From IMG/VR virus record IMGVR_UViG_3300037264_001527, positions 1 to 47,532 of that record: a stretch of 47,532 nucleotides of DNA; one strand, written 5' to 3'. A model generated the notes under the pieces. That model ran no database searches and was not told the origin of the DNA. It saw only the letters and a program-made list of their open reading frames with translations. The DNA is from a virus. The translations under genes and the position numbers were made by a program. Shown piece after piece: positions 37,050 through 45,700 of this stretch (the first letter of the stretch is position 1; each line of letters begins with the position of its first letter).

Positions 37050-38672
37050 ATGGCTGATATAACTATTTCCGGTTTAACATCGAAAGCAACCCCCGCCACT
37101 ACTGATGAGATCGAGATCCAAGAGACTGGCGGAGGAATGTCCAAGAAAACAACGATTGGGGATATTTGGACGAAAGCCGGGTCGTTCGTTGCCTCTGCTG
37201 TAGCGGCGCTTACAACTGCCGCAGAATCATGGATTGGACCGTCGTCGACAACGGGGATTTACTTCAAGAGCGGCAACGTCGGCATCGGGACGACGAGTCC
37301 GGGGGGAAAATTGGAGATAACAACTACAAGATTACCATTTATTGTTGATTCTAAGGGATATGTGGGAATTGGGACGACCACACCTTCTGAGTTTTTAGAG
37401 ATGCGACCCATGCAAGTCGTATCAGAAAATGCAAATATTGCGCTGTGGGGCAACATTAATAGTAATAGTGGCGATAAATCCAATATTACATTCAAACATA
37501 CAATCGGTGGCGGACAGCCAGAATCTTGGATAGGGCAAATTTTGGCAACAACGGATGGTGTAACAAACCGTTTAGATTTCAAAACTGGAACATGGAATAA
37601 CAATAAGACTGTAGCAACAGCGATGTCTATTTTAGGAAGCGGCAACGTCGGCATCGGGACGACGGGGCCGCTAACCATAACCGAAATACAAAACGGCCTT
37701 ACCACCACCGGGGCGATTCTCACGCTATCGTCTAAAGAGACATCTACCGTTGATGGGGATGTATTAGGACGCATAGACTTCCGCGCTGCACTGGATGCTG
37801 CTGGTACTGATGCAATACTTGCGGGAGCGTCTATTTGGGCGGAAGCAGATGACACCTTCTCAGCTTCCGTCAACTCAACTGAGCTTGTGTTTGGCACCGC
37901 CACTACCTCTGTTGCCATTGAGCGTATGCGCCTTGATAGTGCCGGTAATCTTGGTTTGGGTACGCCTACCCCAGGGTATCAGCTTCAACTATCCACGGAC
38001 TCCGCTGGTAAACCAGGAGCTAGTGGCCAATGGACCGTAGTATCCGATGAGCGTATCAAGACCGGCATCGAACTGGCAGACCTGGTCCGCTGTTATGAGA
38101 TTGTCAAGGCGCTCCCCCTGAAACGCTTCTCTTGGGCGGAGGGCGTTTACACCGAGAAACAAGCATCGGATAGAACCAATTTAGGGTGGATGGCCAAAGA
38201 CGTACAGTCGGTATTCCCCAAGGCGGTTTCCGTCAAACCATTTACCCTGTTTCCCGAGATCCCCGATGGCGAGGAAGAGTACGAAGAACAAGACTTCGTT
38301 ATGGAACAGGTTGAGGAAGAGAAAGTCTCGGTTGAGATAAGAGATGGTCAGGCTGTTCATGTCAAGACCCTAGTCAACACAGAACGAAAGGTTCTTCTGT
38401 TTGACAGGATTCCTTTGGTTGATGAAGCGGGGGCGCCCATAACAAAAGATGTTGAGATATCCCCAGCAACAGAAACTGAGAAGGCAGTCATGGAGACGAT
38501 TGCCGTTTTCCACGATCTGCCGCGTATGGTCAAGAAGACCAGGGCGAAAGTTCGTCACGACGTTATCGAGGATTGCCTCGATCTGAACAGCGGACAAATC
38601 TATGCCGCACTGTACGGGGCGGTACAGGAAATAATGCAAAGGTTAGAAGCATTGGAGCTAAAGGCCCTGTGA
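37050..38672 (+). CDS. Tail fibre with C-terminal self-cleaving chaperone (peptidase S74)
   Basis: 540 residues. Four fibre repeats of the GNVGIGTTSP type lie at about residues 74, 108, 197 and 299. The C-terminal domain starts at Ser332-Asp333 (SDERIKTGIELADLVRCYEI), the canonical S74 cleavage site, and includes NLGWMAKDVQSVFPKAV and an end helix (EIMQRLEALELK). The mature fibre would be about 331 residues. The chaperone has a roughly 110-residue insertion. An AT-rich cassette between two direct repeats forms part of the shaft. Confidence 0.9.
   Translation: MADITISGLTSKATPATTDEIEIQETGGGMSKKTTIGDIWTKAGSFVASAVAALTTAAESWIGPSSTTGIYFKSGNVGIGTTSPGGKLEITTTRLPFIVDSKGYVGIGTTTPSEFLEMRPMQVVSENANIALWGNINSNSGDKSNITFKHTIGGGQPESWIGQILATTDGVTNRLDFKTGTWNNNKTVATAMSILGSGNVGIGTTGPLTITEIQNGLTTTGAILTLSSKETSTVDGDVLGRIDFRAALDAAGTDAILAGASIWAEADDTFSASVNSTELVFGTATTSVAIERMRLDSAGNLGLGTPTPGYQLQLSTDSAGKPGASGQWTVVSDERIKTGIELADLVRCYEIVKALPLKRFSWAEGVYTEKQASDRTNLGWMAKDVQSVFPKAVSVKPFTLFPEIPDGEEEYEEQDFVMEQVEEEKVSVEIRDGQAVHVKTLVNTERKVLLFDRIPLVDEAGAPITKDVEISPATETEKAVMETIAVFHDLPRMVKKTRAKVRHDVIEDCLDLNSGQIYAALYGAVQEIMQRLEALELKAL
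37269..37295 (+). repeat. Direct repeat, left copy (fibre cassette)
   Basis: 27 bases identical to 37638-37664, encoding the S-G-N-V-G-I-G-T-T repeat. The 342 bases between them are AT-rich, unlike the rest of the gene. Confidence 0.9.
37638..37664 (+). repeat. Direct repeat, right copy (fibre cassette)
   Basis: 27 bases identical to 37269-37295. Distance between copies is 369 bases, a multiple of three, so recombination between them would delete or duplicate exactly 123 codons in frame. Confidence 0.9.
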
Positions 38673-38684
38673 GGGGATCATTCC

Positions 38685-39404
38685 ATGACCGCACCTAGCG
38701 ATAACACTCCGCTCAGTATCATCCCTGATGCCTACTTCGATGCTGGCCTTCTTCAAGAAGGACAGCCGCCGAGTTCCGAGCAGATGCTTACTGGAATGCG
38801 GAAACTCATTGACCTGATTCGCTTGTGGCAGACGCAGGGACTGAAGCTCTGGTTGCAGCAGGACGTGGCGATTACTCTAGTCGAAAGTCAGGCAAGGTAC
38901 CAGATGGGACCGGGTCTGGACGTAAGCATGGTCAAGCCAACGCGTGTAACTCAGGGCTACTACCTGACTACATCCACTGGGGACAGACGCCCGCTGAGGG
39001 AGCTTTCGCGTCAGGAATACACTACCCTCGGTAATACGACGACGGAAGGCGCAACTAACTCCTACTTCATCGACAAGCAAGCGGCGAGTCTGGATGTCTA
39101 TCTCTGGCTGGTGCCGGATGCTACCGCCGTCAGCGATGGGACTGTTCATCTAATCACTCAGTATCAGGTTACCGGACCCGTACTCTTAACTGAGACGATG
39201 AACTTCCCTGATGAGTGGAGAATAGCTCTTCGATGGGGACTGGCGGATGAAGTCTGTACCGGCCAACCACAGGCGATCATGGACCGATGCGCACAAAGAG
39301 CAGTGACGTACAGGACGATGCTGGAGGACAATGACGTAGAGGACGCTTCGACTTTCTTCACTCCTGATAGCCGAAGCGGGTATTCATCTGGAAGATTCAG
39401 ATAA
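38685..39404 (+). CDS. P22 gp4-like head-tail adaptor
   Basis: 239 residues. PPSSEQMLTGMRKLIDLIRL, LWLQQDVAITLVESQARYQM and VTQGYYLTTSTGDRRPLREL, RQEYTT follow the pattern of P22 gp4 (tail accessory factor), which docks to the portal and stabilises packaged DNA. The neighbour is a gp10-like protein as in P22. Its stop overlaps the next start by one base. Confidence 0.82.
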   Translation: MTAPSDNTPLSIIPDAYFDAGLLQEGQPPSSEQMLTGMRKLIDLIRLWQTQGLKLWLQQDVAITLVESQARYQMGPGLDVSMVKPTRVTQGYYLTTSTGDRRPLRELSRQEYTTLGNTTTEGATNSYFIDKQAASLDVYLWLVPDATAVSDGTVHLITQYQVTGPVLLTETMNFPDEWRIALRWGLADEVCTGQPQAIMDRCAQRAVTYRTMLEDNDVEDASTFFTPDSRSGYSSGRFR

Positions 39405-40831
39405 TGGCTCAACAAGCTCCCACGGTTGCAATGCCGCCGAGGATTCCGCTGGTAGTAGAACCGGCGAACCGGACTGACGATACGCTCAAGGATGCGAAGC
39501 TCGTCAACGCCTATGTGGAATTCAATCCGAAAACTGAGGAATACTGGATCTACAAGCGGCCGGGACTGCTTCAGTCTGGAGCGACGTTGTCCGGAAATGG
39601 CTATGGCGTGCATAACTGGAACGGAAATATCTACTCGATCTTCGGCACGACTCTGTACAAGGATGGGGTCAGTATCGGTACGGTTGATGGAACCGGAGGA
39701 GTTTACAAGTTCAGCGCAAGTCTAGGTTCGACTCCAAGGCTCCAGTTGGGGAACGCGGTAAAGGCGTACAACTGGGACGATACGACGTTAACACAGATCA
39801 GCGGAGTCAACTTTCCAGGAAATAGCTACGCGGATGCGGCGGTTAAGGGATGGGCCTATCTCGATGGAAGCACCTATGTTCTGGATGTTAAAAGCTACAT
39901 CCATGGATGCGATGTCGTTGCTGGCCTGAATCGCCCGGATCTGTGGACTGAACCGCTCAATCTCCTTGGCGCGCAGATAGAACCGGATCGTGGAATCTTC
40001 CTGACGAAGCAGCTTGTTTATGTCCTGGTCCTCAAGGAATGGTCCACCGAGGTGTTCTATGATGCACAGAATACTACTGCCTCTCCTCTTGGCCCGGTTC
40101 AGGGTGCGAAGATCGACTATGGGTGTGTCAATGCCGATTCCGTTCAGCAGATCGATAGTTCCCTTCTTTGGGTGGCGACGAATAGGTCTTCGGGTGCTCA
40201 GATTATCATGGTCGATAATCTCAAGGCCGACATCGTCTCGACAAAGGCCATTGAGCGGCTTTTAGGATCTGCTGACTTCACTAGCATGGCCAGCTTTGCC
40301 TTTCGCTATGGTGGGCACAAGTTCTACGGATTTACCCTGAAGAATGACAACATCACCCTGGTCTACGATCTTGTGGATAAGTTCTGGGCGCAGTGGACGG
40401 ATGAGAATGGGGACTACTGCAAGTTCGTTTCCAGCACCTTCCTTGCGGGCACTGGACGCATTCTTCAGCACGAGACGAACGGGAAGTTGTACCTGATGGA
40501 TTCGGGGTACACCAACGATGATGGAGAGACTATCACGGTGGATATCTATACTCCGAATTGGGATGGTGGAGTACGGCGAAAGAAGCAGATGAACATGATG
40601 GAGTTCATAGGGGATCAGGTTTCTGGTAGTGAGCTTCAGGTGCGAACGAATGACTTTGACTATGATTCCGCGCGCTGGTCCGAATATCGCCGAGTGGACA
40701 TGGGGGCGCAAAAGCCTACGCTTACGAACTGCGGTACGTTCATGCGTAGAGCTACTCATATCAGGCACCAGAGCAACACCAAGATGCGCCTGCAAGCGGT
40801 TGAGTGCCAGCTCGATATCGGGGTGCTCTGA
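39404..40831 (+). CDS. P22 gp10-like tail hub protein
   Basis: 475 residues. IPLVVEPANRTDDTLKDAKL, VNAYVE, then YWIYKRPGLLQSGATLSGNG match the N-terminus of P22 gp10-type packaged-DNA stabilisation proteins. The body is a beta propeller-like series (GNIYSIFGTTLYKDGVSIGT and similar). It would form the tail tube end below gp4 and carry the fibres. Stop overlaps the next ATG. Confidence 0.84.
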   Translation: MAQQAPTVAMPPRIPLVVEPANRTDDTLKDAKLVNAYVEFNPKTEEYWIYKRPGLLQSGATLSGNGYGVHNWNGNIYSIFGTTLYKDGVSIGTVDGTGGVYKFSASLGSTPRLQLGNAVKAYNWDDTTLTQISGVNFPGNSYADAAVKGWAYLDGSTYVLDVKSYIHGCDVVAGLNRPDLWTEPLNLLGAQIEPDRGIFLTKQLVYVLVLKEWSTEVFYDAQNTTASPLGPVQGAKIDYGCVNADSVQQIDSSLLWVATNRSSGAQIIMVDNLKADIVSTKAIERLLGSADFTSMASFAFRYGGHKFYGFTLKNDNITLVYDLVDKFWAQWTDENGDYCKFVSSTFLAGTGRILQHETNGKLYLMDSGYTNDDGETITVDIYTPNWDGGVRRKKQMNMMEFIGDQVSGSELQVRTNDFDYDSARWSEYRRVDMGAQKPTLTNCGTFMRRATHIRHQSNTKMRLQAVECQLDIGVL

Positions 40832-41376
40832 TGCCCGGAGTATTCCAATCACCACCAACCTTCACGCTTCCTATAAGCATTGATCCAATAACCGGAGAGA
40901 TGTCCTTTAGTCCAATCTGGATCAATTGGTTTCTTGAATTAACGGCCAGACTTGATTCAGCAGGGTTACCGCTCCTGTTGAATGAGACAACTCTCAATGG
41001 AGAGCTGATTGGAGCAGATAACGTCATCTCGGGAGTGTTCTTTAGGGATGTTGGAGAGGTTGTTGTTGCGATTGGGAATACCGGAGGAGGAACGCAAGAT
41101 TTCGACATTGAACTGGGCAACGTCTTTACGGCAACAGTTACCACTTCAGCGAATACCTTTACCTTCTCCCATCCATCTCCGACGGGATACGCTTGCAGTA
41201 TCACGATTATCCTTACCAACGGAGGAAGTCAGACAGTCAACTGGCCGGCAAGTGTGGATTGGACGGATGGAACAGCACCAGATTTAACCGTTGCTGGAGT
41301 GGATGTTCTGGAATTCCTCACGGTAAATGCCGGTACTACCTGGCATGGATTTGCCTCCTCTTTGGATAGCAGCTAG
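40831..41376 (+). CDS. Small tail protein with beta-sandwich end
   Basis: 181 residues from ATG 40831. MPGVFQSPPTF and FSPIWINWFLELTARLD form a typical N-terminal anchor of phage tail accessory proteins. The C-terminal half (ANTFTFSHPSPTGYACSITI, then VNWPASVDWTDG) is a beta sandwich often found at tail ends. Its stop overlaps the GTG of the adhesin gene. Confidence 0.68.
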   Translation: MPGVFQSPPTFTLPISIDPITGEMSFSPIWINWFLELTARLDSAGLPLLLNETTLNGELIGADNVISGVFFRDVGEVVVAIGNTGGGTQDFDIELGNVFTATVTTSANTFTFSHPSPTGYACSITIILTNGGSQTVNWPASVDWTDGTAPDLTVAGVDVLEFLTVNAGTTWHGFASSLDSS

Positions 41377-44300
41377 TGTCCCTTCATCACGCCATGCGTA
41401 GAGCGGCTTCTGGAAAACCAATGGTCAGGATTCCGCTACAGACCAGTTTGGGAGCGGGCATCACTCTGACCAGAGCAGTTATTGGTGTGTCGATTGATTT
41501 TGAAGGGCTCATCGTCCCGGCTCTAGCTAATGAACTGCGTGTGCGAGGGGGGCACCGTGTAGAGAATATCCTCCTTGCGACAGAGGATAATACCAACGTA
41601 GCCTTCACGGCTGCTGGTGGGGCTACGGCAAGTTCTGCGACTCAGGTTACCTTTGACGGCACGGCAAACGCGAACATCTCACAGACTGCTACGATTTTAG
41701 ATGATGCTTCGGGCGCAGGGAATAGGACATTCGTCTTATCGGTAGACGTTGCTTTAGTCTCAGGGACGCTTTCGGCTGCGGCTGATGTAACGCTAAGGAT
41801 TGCCGGGAATGCCATTACTGCTGCTTCCCGTGAGATTGGATTGACGATTACAGGGACTTCACAAAGGTTCGAACTGACGGCCCTTACCGACGCTGCTGGG
41901 ACTACGGTTATTCCATCTGTGGAGTGTGATGTTTCTGCGGTCCTGACGATTACCCGATGGCAATTGGAGGAGGTTTCTGGACAAACCGATAAGAGACCTG
42001 GGGAGTACGTCTCCGTCGGTGTGCTGACTGCGCCTTTCCATGGAGCGGGTGTGGCGAGCGTTCAGTGGTTTGATACCCTTCCTGCAAACACAGTATCTGC
42101 TTCGGGTATTGTTACAGAGACCACAGGGCCCACGATATCCCTCGCCACTGCCAGCTTTATGGAGTGGTACGACCTCGTCTCTGGAACCGTCGCGGCAATT
42201 ATGACGGACAGCTCCTCACTAACCAGCGATCTAACGGTCATTGCTTATCTCAATCTTGCCGATTGGACGCCGTCTGTTTACGGGACCATACTTGGGAAGT
42301 TTGAGGACAACAATTTCACTGCTAACAAGTTGTCTTTTCGGTTTGGTATTGAATCCGGTGGAGAGCTTAAATTTCAGACATCCCCCGACGGAACGGCAGT
42401 GGCAATTGTCTCCTCCACGAGTTCCGTTGCAACTGGGATTGATGCCAGTGTCGGTAGATGGGTAAGAGCCTCTTTCAACAACACCAGCAATACGGTTAAT
42501 TTCTTCACGTCTGATCAGTCTTTTGCTACACCGTATGCCAGCTTGAACTGGACGCAGTTAGGGACGGCGGATGTGGCCCACGCCACGACCGGCGTATATG
42601 ATGGAGGTGCGGGCCCCCTGGTCCCGGTTACCGTTGGTTATGATAGACAGGCCGCCGTTATTGAGGATCACCTGCTCTCTGCTGGAACAGCAGGACGGTG
42701 TTATCGTGCGGCAGTTTTCGCGGCCACAAATGCTACTGGAACGCCGGTGTTAAATTTCAATCCAGGTCAGTGGGAGAATAGCCTAACTTGGTGGGATGAC
42801 TACAGCAACCTGTGGCGTGCCAGTGGTCAATCACTTTACGGCCCAAAGCGGTTGTATGCTTACTTCGGGCAGTCGATAACAATTGGTCCAGATCCTCCGC
42901 CGGACATATACATTTCGACCCCTGACAGTGCTGCTGCAAGCCAAACAGGAAGCCTGTGCTTAATTGCTCATGTGAATCTAGTGTTTGGCCCGAGCTATGA
43001 ATCGCCTTTTGTTTCTAAGTGGAGCAGAGCGAACCAGAAGTCATATTGGTTTGGATACAGTGCAGGCTATCTGACTTTTGTAACATCTATAGATGGAGCA
43101 GCGGAAGTCACTTCAGAAAGCTCAGTAGCAGGACCATTTACTGCGACAGATTACGCAGGCGGTTACTGGATAATGGTGGTCTTTGACGACACCAGCGATA
43201 CCGCTACCTATTACACATCCACAGATTCTCCGCTTGTAGATCCGAACAAAGTCTCATGGACACAGTTAGGTACCCCCGTCGCCCACGTTACCTCCGGGAT
43301 TTATGATGGAACCGCTTTGCTGATAGTTGGGCACAATGTCAGTGGTGAGGGCTCTAGTATCTTTTCTGTACAGCGCGCCGTTCTAATTTCTGGCACAGAT
43401 TATACTGCGGCCCCAGCCGTTGACTTTAATCCTGTTGAGTACGATAGGAGTGGGTTGTCTGGCACGGTTACATGGACCGCTAGTACTGGGGAAGCGTGGA
43501 CCGTTAGCACCCATGCAGCATTAGTTGGATACAGTAACCCTGTTAGCGACTGGGATGCCAAGGGTCCGCTAGGCGCGTGGATTGAGGGAGCGAGAACAAA
43601 CCAAGTTAACCACAACGATGTCTCGTGGAACGCTCCTGTTGGGTGTACTGAGACTTGGAATGGAGGCCGATCACCGAACGGGCTCTATGAAGCGGTTTTG
43701 ATCATCGGAACCGGAGGGGGGGCAGGAAATCTATACTCCCGTAAGGTGCATAATCTAGGCGCGACAGGAACCTATTGTGTATCAGCGTATGTCAAGGCGG
43801 TTAGTGGCGCAAGTTGGGCAATGCTTCACGCATTAACATTTACTAACCAAGCTGTTATGTACTACTCCATAAGGAGTCCTATAGGTGTCGGGGCGTCAAG
43901 TACTGGGGCGGCAACGCAAGGCGTTATTCCCTATCCTAATGGATGGGTACGTATCTGGTTTAGCTGGGATCCTGGGGCTGACGTCAACGGCGAGATTCGA
44001 ATCCGAATGGCTGGAGGGGATGGAAGCTCTTCTGTTACTCGAACCTCGGCCTCTCAGATGCTGTGGTGGGGGCTACAGGTGGAACTGGGTACGTTTCCGA
44101 GCAGCCCATACATTGACTGGGCTCTTACAGGAACGCCTGTTGCCAAGGCTGCTGACAACCTAGTTCTTCCTGCCTCCGGATACATCCTTGACGATGCTGG
44201 CATAATCTCAGCGGAAGTACAGACGGACTGGAAGACGGCTGCTGCAAACGCTTGTGTCATCGGGCGGAATATCGTGAATCTATATTCCGCGAGCGGAGAT

Positions 44301-44558
44301 GCAGCGACCTTGATTACCGCCAATGACGGAACCAATACCTCCGTCTCTCCGGCAAGAGATTCCATGTTTTACGCTTCGCATCAGGTGAAGATGAAGTGGG
44401 GTGCTGCTCTTACAGCGTACAAGGATGGGAAACCAGACCCATCTCCAGCGTCCTATGACGGGGCGTTGGGAACTGGCGATATCGGATTGGGATCAACCAA
44501 TGCAGGAGCTTCCCACTTGTTTGGGACCATGCGCAACGTCAAACTGAGTGCGGTTTGA
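41376..44558 (+). CDS. Large adhesin-like tail protein with repeated lectin-type domains
   Basis: 1060 residues from GTG 41376. After an N-terminal region (LRVRGGHRVENILLATEDNT), the protein contains a carbohydrate-binding-like domain (about 60-220) and a LamG-like domain (about 265-470). A second related LamG-like copy follows (about 510-700), then another CBM-like domain (about 740-920) and a final LamG-type end (about 940-1060). The two LamG copies share the order W-x-R/M-x-x-F-x-x-T-S-x-T and NWTQLGT/SWTQLGT. It probably binds a surface glycan. Confidence 0.75.
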   Translation: MSLHHAMRRAASGKPMVRIPLQTSLGAGITLTRAVIGVSIDFEGLIVPALANELRVRGGHRVENILLATEDNTNVAFTAAGGATASSATQVTFDGTANANISQTATILDDASGAGNRTFVLSVDVALVSGTLSAAADVTLRIAGNAITAASREIGLTITGTSQRFELTALTDAAGTTVIPSVECDVSAVLTITRWQLEEVSGQTDKRPGEYVSVGVLTAPFHGAGVASVQWFDTLPANTVSASGIVTETTGPTISLATASFMEWYDLVSGTVAAIMTDSSSLTSDLTVIAYLNLADWTPSVYGTILGKFEDNNFTANKLSFRFGIESGGELKFQTSPDGTAVAIVSSTSSVATGIDASVGRWVRASFNNTSNTVNFFTSDQSFATPYASLNWTQLGTADVAHATTGVYDGGAGPLVPVTVGYDRQAAVIEDHLLSAGTAGRCYRAAVFAATNATGTPVLNFNPGQWENSLTWWDDYSNLWRASGQSLYGPKRLYAYFGQSITIGPDPPPDIYISTPDSAAASQTGSLCLIAHVNLVFGPSYESPFVSKWSRANQKSYWFGYSAGYLTFVTSIDGAAEVTSESSVAGPFTATDYAGGYWIMVVFDDTSDTATYYTSTDSPLVDPNKVSWTQLGTPVAHVTSGIYDGTALLIVGHNVSGEGSSIFSVQRAVLISGTDYTAAPAVDFNPVEYDRSGLSGTVTWTASTGEAWTVSTHAALVGYSNPVSDWDAKGPLGAWIEGARTNQVNHNDVSWNAPVGCTETWNGGRSPNGLYEAVLIIGTGGGAGNLYSRKVHNLGATGTYCVSAYVKAVSGASWAMLHALTFTNQAVMYYSIRSPIGVGASSTGAATQGVIPYPNGWVRIWFSWDPGADVNGEIRIRMAGGDGSSSVTRTSASQMLWWGLQVELGTFPSSPYIDWALTGTPVAKAADNLVLPASGYILDDAGIISAEVQTDWKTAAANACVIGRNIVNLYSASGDAATLITANDGTNTSVSPARDSMFYASHQVKMKWGAALTAYKDGKPDPSPASYDGALGTGDIGLGSTNAGASHLFGTMRNVKLSAV

Positions 44559-44570
44559 TAAGGACAGACT

Positions 44571-45689
44571 ATGGCTACCACAGATTTTGTAGATGAAAGC
44601 ACGGTAATCGAAGCCGACTGGCTCAATGACGTAGATGCACACGTCTACAGCACGACTCCGCTTTCCGTAGCTGCCTCGACGGACACAACGATGTGGCCGG
44701 TACTGGCAGGATCGGTCTCTGGAGCGCAGGCTGCCCTCGTAAGCGTGCTCCTCACCTACAATGCCACTACAGGGATAATGACTACGCCTGGGTTCGTCAC
44801 CACGGCTACTGCGGCTCTTACTACGGCTGCTGAGGCTTGGGTAGGGCCTTCATCGACTTTAGGCGTCTACTTCAAGAGCGGGAACGGAGGAACCGGGACG
44901 ACAGATCCACAATCCCAGTGGGAAGTGCGCGGACCTATCGGAACGGGAGCGACGCCTGCCGGGATTCTGACCCTCTCGACGAAAGAGACTACCATCATCG
45001 CTGGCGATCAGCTCGGGAGAATCAACTTCTTAGCGCCTGAAGAGGCTTCTGGGACGGACGCGATCCTGCCAGGTGCCGCGATATGGGCTGAGGCTGAGGA
45101 CACCTTCACGGCCTCTGTGAACTCTATAGCGATCGTTTTCGGGACGGCGACCACTTCTGTTCCTGTTGAGCGAGGGCGTCTTACCTCTGGCGGGGCCTGG
45201 GCTCTGACGGAAATGGCTGCCGCCGATACCGACGTTGCCGGAAGGGGCCAGACATGGGTTAAGAATACGACTCCGAACGAATTCTGGTTCACCAATGATG
45301 CCGGGACAGACTTATGTCTCTCTGGAGAGCAGTACACCGCTGCTTCGACCGCCTGCACGGGAGCCATTACGACTGCCTGTGTATGGAAGCTCACGAAGAC
45401 TGGGAACGTCGTTACGCTAACTCTTCCAGCAGTTCAGGGTAATGGCGTGGCTACGACGAACTTCACGGTTGGGCTTACTATCCCGGCAGACTACCGTCCG
45501 GCGGCTGACATCGCCTCAGTAAGTGCGCCGATCATCAACAACGCGGCCAACCAATCGGCTCCCGGTGCCATTAAGGTAACGTCGGCTGGAGTAATCTCGG
45601 TGTGGCTGAATGGTACTTTCTCGGGGAACTTCACCGTGACGGCTAATGCTGGGCTGGCGTACACTACGTCAGTGAGATGGACGATTTAA
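44571..45689 (+). CDS. Second tail fibre, related to 37050-38672
   Basis: 372 residues. TVIEADWLNDVDAHVYSTTP near residue 10 is a typical fibre anchor. ALTTAAEAWVGPSSTLGVYF and the following ILTLSTKETTIIAGDQLGRI, FLAPEEASGTDAILPGAAIW, AEAEDTFTASVNS match the first fibre closely but without the AT-rich cassette between them. The last 120 residues are a different beta-jelly-roll-like end (NVVTLTLPAVQGNGVATTNF). No S74 chaperone. Confidence 0.78.
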   Translation: MATTDFVDESTVIEADWLNDVDAHVYSTTPLSVAASTDTTMWPVLAGSVSGAQAALVSVLLTYNATTGIMTTPGFVTTATAALTTAAEAWVGPSSTLGVYFKSGNGGTGTTDPQSQWEVRGPIGTGATPAGILTLSTKETTIIAGDQLGRINFLAPEEASGTDAILPGAAIWAEAEDTFTASVNSIAIVFGTATTSVPVERGRLTSGGAWALTEMAAADTDVAGRGQTWVKNTTPNEFWFTNDAGTDLCLSGEQYTAASTACTGAITTACVWKLTKTGNVVTLTLPAVQGNGVATTNFTVGLTIPADYRPAADIASVSAPIINNAANQSAPGAIKVTSAGVISVWLNGTFSGNFTVTANAGLAYTTSVRWTI

Positions 45690-45700
45690 GGAGAAGGATT

